Below are positions 58,021-64,000 of a stretch of 64,000 nucleotides of DNA, piece by piece. Origin of the DNA: Misgurnus anguillicaudatus. Lineage: Eukaryota > Chordata > Actinopteri > Cypriniformes > Cobitidae. Positions within the stretch are counted from its first letter, which is position 1. Every line of letters begins with the position of its first letter. The position numbers and the translations under genes were made by a program. The notes under the pieces were generated by a model, which worked only from the letters and a program-made list of their open reading frames with translations, made no database searches and was not told the origin of the DNA. The stretch covers positions 11,475,001 to 11,539,000 of the forward strand of contig NC_073359.2 in the NCBI RefSeq assembly GCF_027580225.2, read 5' to 3'.

Positions 58021-58483
58021 ATAAGGTACGAGAGGCTGTGCTGTATCGTGAATAAGTAACGACTGAAGGGCGTTGTTAGTCACGACGTGAAGCGGAGTGT
58101 CTGCAACCCCTTCAGCCGTTACTTATTCACGATACAGCACTTGCCTCAAGTACCTTATTGCTTTTATAAAACGGTTACCACACAATATTAAAGTAAAAAA
58201 AATATTAGTGCAACTTTCATGAAGTTAAATCAATAAAAGCATTCCTTCCGCTAGAAAAAATAGTCCCTGACTGCGAACAACAACATAAAAAGCTCAAATA
58301 AAAACAACAAACTGTTCTCAGACTTTGTCTCATTATATGTTTATGTGTTGCTAAGGGTGTTGCTAAGGGCGCAGTGATATTAAATAGAACAGTTGGGTGA
58401 AGCGGTCATAGCAGTGTTTTATCGTGAATAAAGCACACCTATTGACCAATCAGAATCAAGGATTGGAACTAACCGTTTTATAA
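58021..58483. repeat. hairpin repeat related to 49338-50268
   Basis: GTGCTGTATCGTGAATAAGT and ACTTATTCACGATACAGCAC form a ~100 bp palindrome. The right end ACCAATCAGAATCAAGGATT then ACTAACCGTTTTATAA matches the other copy. Confidence 0.75.
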
Positions 58484-58989
58484 TAATAAACAAATACTAA
58501 GCATTCGTAGTAATGGAAAATTATGTCTTTCATTTATTTGTGTTAGAATGCAGATACCATCCGTCGAATTTGTTTTATTAATAAACAAGCTGTTTAGCGA
58601 GTTTGTCATTGTACTGTTTTATTGGTTTTGAGTTTTTCGTTAAGAATAATAATAAACACAGATTTAAAATAATCTTTTTATTTAAGAAATGGAAATATTT
58701 AATAATAACTTTAAAAACAAAAGTAATCTAGTAATGAACGTCTTTGCCAAATTTTTTTTTTTTTTTAAATATGGGGTGTGTTTAATAAGTTCAGAGGGTG
58801 AAAAAATCTCTACCTGCACATCCCTAATAATACAAATACAACACATATTTGTAAGAACGTAGGTCTCAGTGTTATTTTTACATTTTTCCTTAAAATAACA
58901 ATAAGCGCGTGAATGCCGCAATTACACTTGCTTTGAAGGCAGCTTATTTTACCAGAGAAAGCTAATATGGTAGAATTGCTGAAAACCTA

Positions 58990-59245
58990 TATGAAGAGTT
59001 TCGTTGCAAAACGAGATAACCACCGTTTTTTTAATTGTTCAGAAATCACGTTTTTTGGTTGTGCATTCCAATTAATTTCAATGCAATTGCAGTTGGTTTG
59101 TTTTGATTTAAAACCTTCATAACTTAAAAATACAGCTAAGTAGCACCATAAAACAAAATAATAACATGATAACATAATAATAAACATGGTTTGACAAAAA
59201 TGTTAAAAAATGGATTTATCTCGTTTTGCAACGAAACTCTTCATA
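58990..59245. mobile_element. 256 bp MITE (TATGAAGAGTTTCGTTGCA ends), copy 2
   Basis: Both ends agree (TATGAAGAGTTTCGTTGC and GCAACGAAACTCTTCATA), giving a ~32 bp perfect terminal repeat. Nearly identical to copy 1 at 51441-51695. Confidence 0.9.
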
Positions 59246-61397
59246 TATTTAGTAGCTGCATAGGCTTTAACCAATCATTGAACAGATTATTAACAACCAA
59301 TTATAGAACATTTTACTGACCTTAAAGTGTTTGAAAGATTGCAGGGAAATGTTTTGGAATTGCGTTTAATTCACACATTAAAATGTAATTAATAAATCAA
59401 GAACGCAGAGTTTTAAATGTGATGCGGCTTTAAGCAAATCATTAAAAAAATACACAGAAGAATTTTCGTTGTGTTTTATTTATCCATCTTGATGTGTGGC
59501 GCAAGAACACTATTACACATGCGCAATGTTTCAGATGTATGTCAAGTGTAAACGCATGAATCGGATATGGGTCACAATGGAAAGAATGTGTAAACGCACA
59601 GTAAAAAAAATCAGATATAGGCATTAAATCAGAATTGGGCATCAAGATTTGCAGTGTAAATGAGGCCTTAGTTGCACAAGGTTAATTTTTAGGATATGTG
59701 TACGTAAATTATTGTTAATTCTGGTGTTAGTTGCGATGTTTATGTTTTAATCGGGCAGGAAAATGGATTTATAAAAAAACGTTAAGGTGAGTGTGTCTGC
59801 TGCATTCTGTTAATGGCACGGGTATAAATAAATTTTTTTTTAACATTCAGCTACACGGTGACGGTCAGCGTTATTTCTCTAAATGAGTTTAGGTAACTTG
59901 TAAGTTTGGAAAACATAATTACAAAACCAGCAAATTATTGCATGCCCATACGGTACAAAGCATGATTATTTATTTAGGTTTCAGAATGAGCATGTTTGTC
60001 ATTAACCCATTTCAGCCCACCGGCAACTATAGTTGCCACAGTGCATATTAGTTGTCATTTTCCTTTTTTTAAGAATTTTTTAGATGTTATACATGTTTTA
60101 TTTCTCAATGACATGCAAGCTAACAACCACATAAAGTATTTAAAAAAGAAAGAAAAGGTATTTATCTCCTTCTTGTCACATGAGGCTGTCAACTTCTTAC
60201 CTCTTCTTCCAAGAAACATGGCAAAGGCAAACCCTCCCAAAGAAAGGTAATTTTCATTTTACTAACAAATATTATTGGTTGACATTTATGTATCTACATA
60301 ATCATGAAGGTCTCTAGAGTCATCCAAACAAAACAAATCTTACAAGAGATCTATAGTTTTTTATATACTTAGTCAAAAGTCCAAGCGGCAACTATAGTTG
60401 CCGGTGGCCAAATGCCTTGTAAGTAGATATATCATGGGGAAATGGTGTATACTGTGTCAATAGGTTAATAATCAAGGTTATTGGTCTTTTTTAGTGCTTT
60501 TTTCTTTCATAATATCATACCTAAAACACTTTAAATAACATCTCTACTGTCCATTAGACCTTAATTTGATAGGGAATAAAATCCATTCATACAGGTCAAT
60601 TTAAAGAGGGAGACAGAGATCTCCTCTTCTTCCAAAGACTGGTTGCCCATTTTATTGATTTCTTTTCATATTATTTTCATTAAAGGACAACTCAGGTGAA
60701 AAATGAACCTAGGGGTAATTAACACATGGTTACCGAGTAGATCGTTCTCTGGGATGCGTTTTCATGATATCTTGAAAAACAGACTCGACAAGTCGAGCCA
60801 CGAACAATGTGTTAAGTGATATGAACTAAGTGATATGAATTGATTTGGAGCTGACATATGGTCTGTTGTTTCTGGAAGAAAGCACTTAATGCAACAGAGA
60901 AAATAAATAAATAAAAATAATAATAAAAAACCTGAACAAGTCACAGTTTATATCACTTAGCACGCGTTCGTAAATCTAAACTTAAGACATTCTTCTTTAA
61001 CAAAGCATTCACATAAAATGTCCAGTAATTGTACTTGTCCCCCAATAGTTATTTTGTCTAGAACAAAGCACTCACATACCTCATCTGGGTAATATACTAT
61101 TGCTGCAATAGGTAGCCTGTCTGGAACCAAGCGTTTTTAAACCACAATACTGCATGACACTTGCATTACATGTGAACAGCCCCTACGCTAATAGAATTCT
61201 GTTTCTCTCTCCCTGTCTCGTCCTCAACCCCGAGGACAATGGGACAAACAGACCCAGTTCCTGTTGCTGTAAAGGTCATCACACCACTGATCTACTGGCT
61301 GTCCTTCAACGTGATGCCCAGCCGATGCACGCCCACCGGCTGAACCAGTTTAATCCGCTTACCCGCCTCCTATCCTTACCCTGTTTATATATATATA

Positions 61398-62942
61398 CAG
61401 TCTTGTTCAAAATAATAGCAGTACAATGTGACTAACCAGAATAATCAAGGTTTTTAGTATATTTTTTATTGCTACGTGGCAAACAAGTTACCAGTAGGTT
61501 CAGTAGATTCTCAGAAAACAAACAAGACCCAGCATTCATGATATGCACGCTCTTAAGGCTGTGCAATTGGGCAATTAGTTGAAAGGGGTGTGTTCAAAAA
61601 AATAGCAGTGTCTACCTTTGACTGTACAAACTCAAAACTATTTTGTACAAACATTTTTTTTTTCTGGGATTTAGCAATCCTGTGAATCACTAAACTAATA
61701 TTTAGTTGTATGACCACAGTTTTTTAAAACTGCTTGACATCTGTGTGGCATGCAGTCAACCAACTTGTGGCACCTCTCAGCTGTTATTCCACTCCATGAT
61801 TCTTTAACAACATTCCACAATTCATTCACATTTCTTGGTTTTACAGCATTTTTGATATCACCCCACAAGTTCTCAATTGGATTAAGGTCTGGAGATTGGG
61901 CTGGCCACTCCATAACATTAATTTTGTTGGTTTGGAACCAAGACTTTGCCCGTTTACTAGTGTGTTTTGGGTCATTGTCTTGTTGAAACAACCATTTCAA
62001 GGGCATGTCCTCTTCAGCATAGGGCAACATGACCTCTTCAAGTATTTTAACATATGCAAACTTATCCATGATCCCTGGTATGCGATAAATAGGCCCAACA
62101 CCATAGTAGGAGAAACATGCCCATATCATGATGCTTGCACCTCCATGCTTCACTGTCTTCACTGTGTACTGTGGCTTGAATTCAGAGTTTGGGGGTCGTC
62201 TCACAAACTGCCTGTGGCCCTTGGACCCAAAAAGAACAATTTTACTCTCATCAGTCCACAAATTGTCCTCCATTTCTCTTTAGGCCAGTTGATGTGTTCT
62301 TTGGCAAATTGTAACCTCTTCTGCACATGCCTTTTTTTTAACAGAGGGACTTTGCGGGGGATTCTTGAAAATAGATTAGCTTCACACAGACGTCTTCTAA
62401 CTGTCACAGTACTTACAGGTAACTCCAGACTGTCTTTGATCATCCTGGAGGTGATCATTGGCTGAGCCTTTGCCATTCTGGTTATTCTTCTATCCATTTT
62501 GATGGTTGTCTTCCGTTTTCTTCCACGTCTCTCTGGTTTTGCTCTCCATTTTAAGGCATTGGAGATCATTTTAGCTGAACAGCCTATCATTTTTTGCACC
62601 TCTTTATAGGTTTTCCCCTCTCCAATCAACTTTTTAATCAAAGTACGCTGTTCTTCTGAACAACGTCTTGAACGACCCATTTTCTCAGCTTTCAAATGCA
62701 TGTTCAACAAATGTTGGCTTCATCCTTAAATAGGGGCCACCTGATTCACACCTGTTTCTTCACAAAATTGATGACCTCAGTGATTGAATGCCACACTGCT
62801 ATTTTTTTGAACACACCCCTTTTAACTAATTGCCCAATTGCACAGCCTTAAGAGCATGCATATCATGAATGCTGGGTCTTGTTTGTTTTCTGAGAATCTA
62901 CTGAACCTACTGGTAACTTGTTTGCCACGTAGCAATAAAAAA
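61398..62942 (-). mobile_element. Tc1-like transposon, copy 3 (one frameshift, right end cut)
   Basis: The left end (CAGTCTTGTTCAAAATAATA) and sub-terminal arms of ~150 bp pair with 62795-62942 (GTGTTCAAAAAAATAGCAGTG with CACTGCTATTTTTTTGAACAC, shown shortened). The right arm lacks the outermost ~60 bases. The minus strand encodes a nearly full transposase in two overlapping frames. Confidence 0.92.
61695..62683 (-). pseudogene. Tc1 transposase split by a single frameshift (copy 3)
   Basis: The N-terminal frame starts [20 protein letters not shown] with a helix-turn-helix ([18 protein letters not shown]), then a GRKRKTT hook and a second HTH, and reaches INWPKEKWR. The other frame continues [25 protein letters not shown] and SPDLNPIENLWGDIKN, ending at a stop. 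The catalytic DDE residues lie in these three motifs. The frames overlap at about 62250-62275, where one base has been gained or lost. Joined length would be about 330 aa, normal for Tc1. An in-frame ATG lies upstream of MGRS as well. Confidence 0.92.
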
Positions 62943-63288
62943 TATATATATATTAATTTCTCCCAAGGGTTTTTGTCCTGCTAGGAGTTTTTCCCACAGG
63001 GTTTTGGGTTTTCGTCCCTGGGAGAGTCAGCCAACTTTGGCTTAAGGTTGATCTGTTGAAAGCCATTATTTTGAGTAAGATGCCAAATGTATTAAAATTT
63101 GACATTAAAGGGGTGCATACAACCTTTTTGCCCACCGGCAACTATAGTTGCCGCACATTCAAATACGATTTTCAAAAAAATAAAAATAAAAATGGGGAAA
63201 ATAAATGCAGAACATGTTTACAGAGGACACTATTAACACAGTTATATGCATGAAACCATTCAGAAAAATTTGGGCACAAATGGGTTAA

Positions 63289-64000
63289 TACTAAATATGC
63301 TGCAGTCTGTCTGCTGATCTGACACTGTATAAAGATGAATGTATAATAACTGATTAAAAAGCAAAATGTACAACTTTCAGTAAAAAACTATTTACATGCT
63401 TAGGACCTTTGTGTTGTAATAATGTACAGGGTGACTTTAGATATAAAAACGAAGACGAGTATGTTTTATCATTAAAATCTAATAACGTCCATTGATTTAA
63501 TAGAACGTTTGGGTATACCAACATGGCGGCGCGGTGGCTTCACAATTGCAATCCAGTCATTTATATAGATCAGTGCCTCTCACCCTCAAACAAGGTCAGA
63601 GCAAGTGCCCTCTTTTTAAAGTTTCTGCTAATATGACAGTTAACAGCAAAAGAGCGCTCACGCTTCAATGATTGATTGACAAGACCGCTGACTCGGTGGT
63701 TGCCTAGCAATATAAAAAGCCGCGTTGCACTGCTCTTTTTTTTTTAAAAAGGCAGTGCGTCGCGCCTTGCGTTTCCGAGCGTTTAAAGCGCTTTTGGTGT
63801 GATTAGCCCCTAAGGATCTTATCTAGGGAAACCATAGTTATTTTCCACAAGAAAAATACAAAATGATGTACTTTTAAACCACAACTTCTTGTCTTGCACT
63901 AGCCGTGTGAAGGCCAGTGTGACCTTACGTATTACGTAATCACGTTGGCCGGCTATTGAAACGGACGTCTCACACAAAAAGGGAAATACGTCACATCTCT
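63289..64000. other. right end of the window, armh3 intron, no gene seen
   Basis: Contains the right arm of the 6.8 kb composite up to about 63812, then unassigned sequence. No armh3 exon was recognised here, so the remaining upstream exons lie beyond the window. Confidence 0.5.

Larger units (their letters stand above)
57471..59670. mobile_element. 2.2 kb element with TAGGCCTTGTTTACA ends
   Basis: TAGGCCTTGTTTACATTGTC pairs with GCAGTGTAAATGAGGCCTTA, and further in GTGACCCAATTTCGATTTTT pairs loosely with ATCGGATATGGGTCAC. It contains the hairpin repeat at 58021-58483 and MITE copy 2. A TSD could not be shown. Confidence 0.65.
61180..63060. repeat. older repeat split by Tc1 copy 3
   Basis: CCAGTTCCTGTTGCTGTAAAGG before the Tc1 and CTAGGAGTTTTTCCCACAGGG with GGGAGAGTCAGCC after it (shortened) are of a type seen together in fish repeats, so the Tc1 seems to sit inside it. 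The class could not be fixed. Confidence 0.4.
60002..63288. mobile_element. candidate TTAA-bounded (piggyBac-type) element with palindromic sub-ends
   Basis: TTAACCCATTTCAGCCCACC at the left and CACAAATGGGTTAA at the right give TTAA borders and a CCCATTT inverted end. A 16-base perfect palindrome, GGCAACTATAGTTGCC, occurs at 60022, 60387 and 63137, next to CCCACC or GGTGG. A smaller element ending at the TTAA at 60465-60468 is also possible. No piggyBac transposase frame was recognised. Confidence 0.5.
57018..63812. mobile_element. 6.8 kb composite with long inverted arms
   Basis: AAGGGGCCAATTACACCAAA at the left pairs with TTTGGTGTGATTAGCCCCT at the right. Deeper arm sequence also pairs: ACTGATCTATATAAATGACT at 57315 with its inverse at 63560, and CGGCCATCTTGGTATACCC with GGGTATACCAACATGGCGG. 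Between the arms sit a hAT-like element (57471-59670), a MITE (58990-59245), a TTAA-bounded candidate (60002-63288) and a Tc1 (61398-62942). Confidence 0.65.

Noticed and set aside
60055..60250. Frame containing MAKANPPKER as a possible piggyBac protein start
   Set aside because: Too short and without any catalytic motif; no evidence that it is coding.
61896..62465. 189-residue plus-strand frame, the longest on that strand
   Set aside because: Antisense to the Tc1 copy 3 transposase and without a domain of its own.
1..64000. Endogenous retrovirus or LINE reverse transcriptase
   Set aside because: No frame with reverse transcriptase, integrase or gag motifs was seen anywhere in the window.

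Overview
The window looks like a gene-sparse, transposon-rich stretch of a teleost fish genome. It is AT-rich, its genes are split into many short exons, and it is full of cut-and-paste DNA transposons and MITEs (Tc1/mariner, hAT, TTAA-flanked piggyBac-type, a P-element/THAP relic) plus SINE tails typical of fish. A cyprinid-like species is my best guess, but that is inference. No prokaryotic or viral gene was found.

Four vertebrate genes were recognised by exon-by-exon translation, all on the minus strand, in this order from low to high coordinate. (1) slit1, first coding exon only (3781-3950): signal peptide plus the first cysteine-rich LRR cap of the secreted axon-guidance ligand; the rest lies off the left edge. 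(2) arhgap19 (13224-22186): a complete set of ten exons for a RhoGAP, with the odd feature that the frame of exon 1 has no ATG. (3) kcnip2 (23367-34964): nine exons, 260 aa, the Kv4-channel-interacting EF-hand protein, with one GC-AG intron. (4) armh3 (C10orf76 homologue): the last eleven exons (43524-56419), about 305 C-terminal residues; the N-terminal half lies beyond the right edge. All exon junctions in genes 2-4 join in a consistent reading phase. In human the same genes lie on 10q24 as two separate pairs (SLIT1-ARHGAP19 and KCNIP2-ARMH3); here they are contiguous.

Layout. 1-3570 is a large minisatellite with higher-order structure inside slit1 intron 1. 4760-6655 is a tandem plus inverted ~291 bp array upstream of slit1. 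8000-10420 holds MITE and foldback elements. The introns of arhgap19 hold nested palindromic elements. kcnip2 intron 1 holds a dead Tc1 element. 35294-40767 holds two hAT elements with verified 8 bp target-site duplications (TSDs) and nested insertions. 44194-45000 is a P-element-like remnant with a THAP-type start. 46872-47939 is an element-in-element pair, each with its own 8 bp TSD, beside an armh3 exon. 54201-55398 is a second dead Tc1. 57018-63812 is a 6.8 kb composite with long inverted arms that contains a TTAA-bounded candidate and a Tc1 element broken by one frameshift.

The four genes do not form one pathway: Slit1 is an extracellular guidance cue, Arhgap19 is a Rho GTPase switch-off factor, Kcnip2 is a neuronal/cardiac A-type K+ channel subunit, and Armh3 is a Golgi PI4P-pathway factor. 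No new biochemical system was evident. The most unusual items are the missing AUG of arhgap19, the GC-AG intron and altered EF-2 loop of kcnip2, the THAP relic, and the palindrome-bearing TTAA element.
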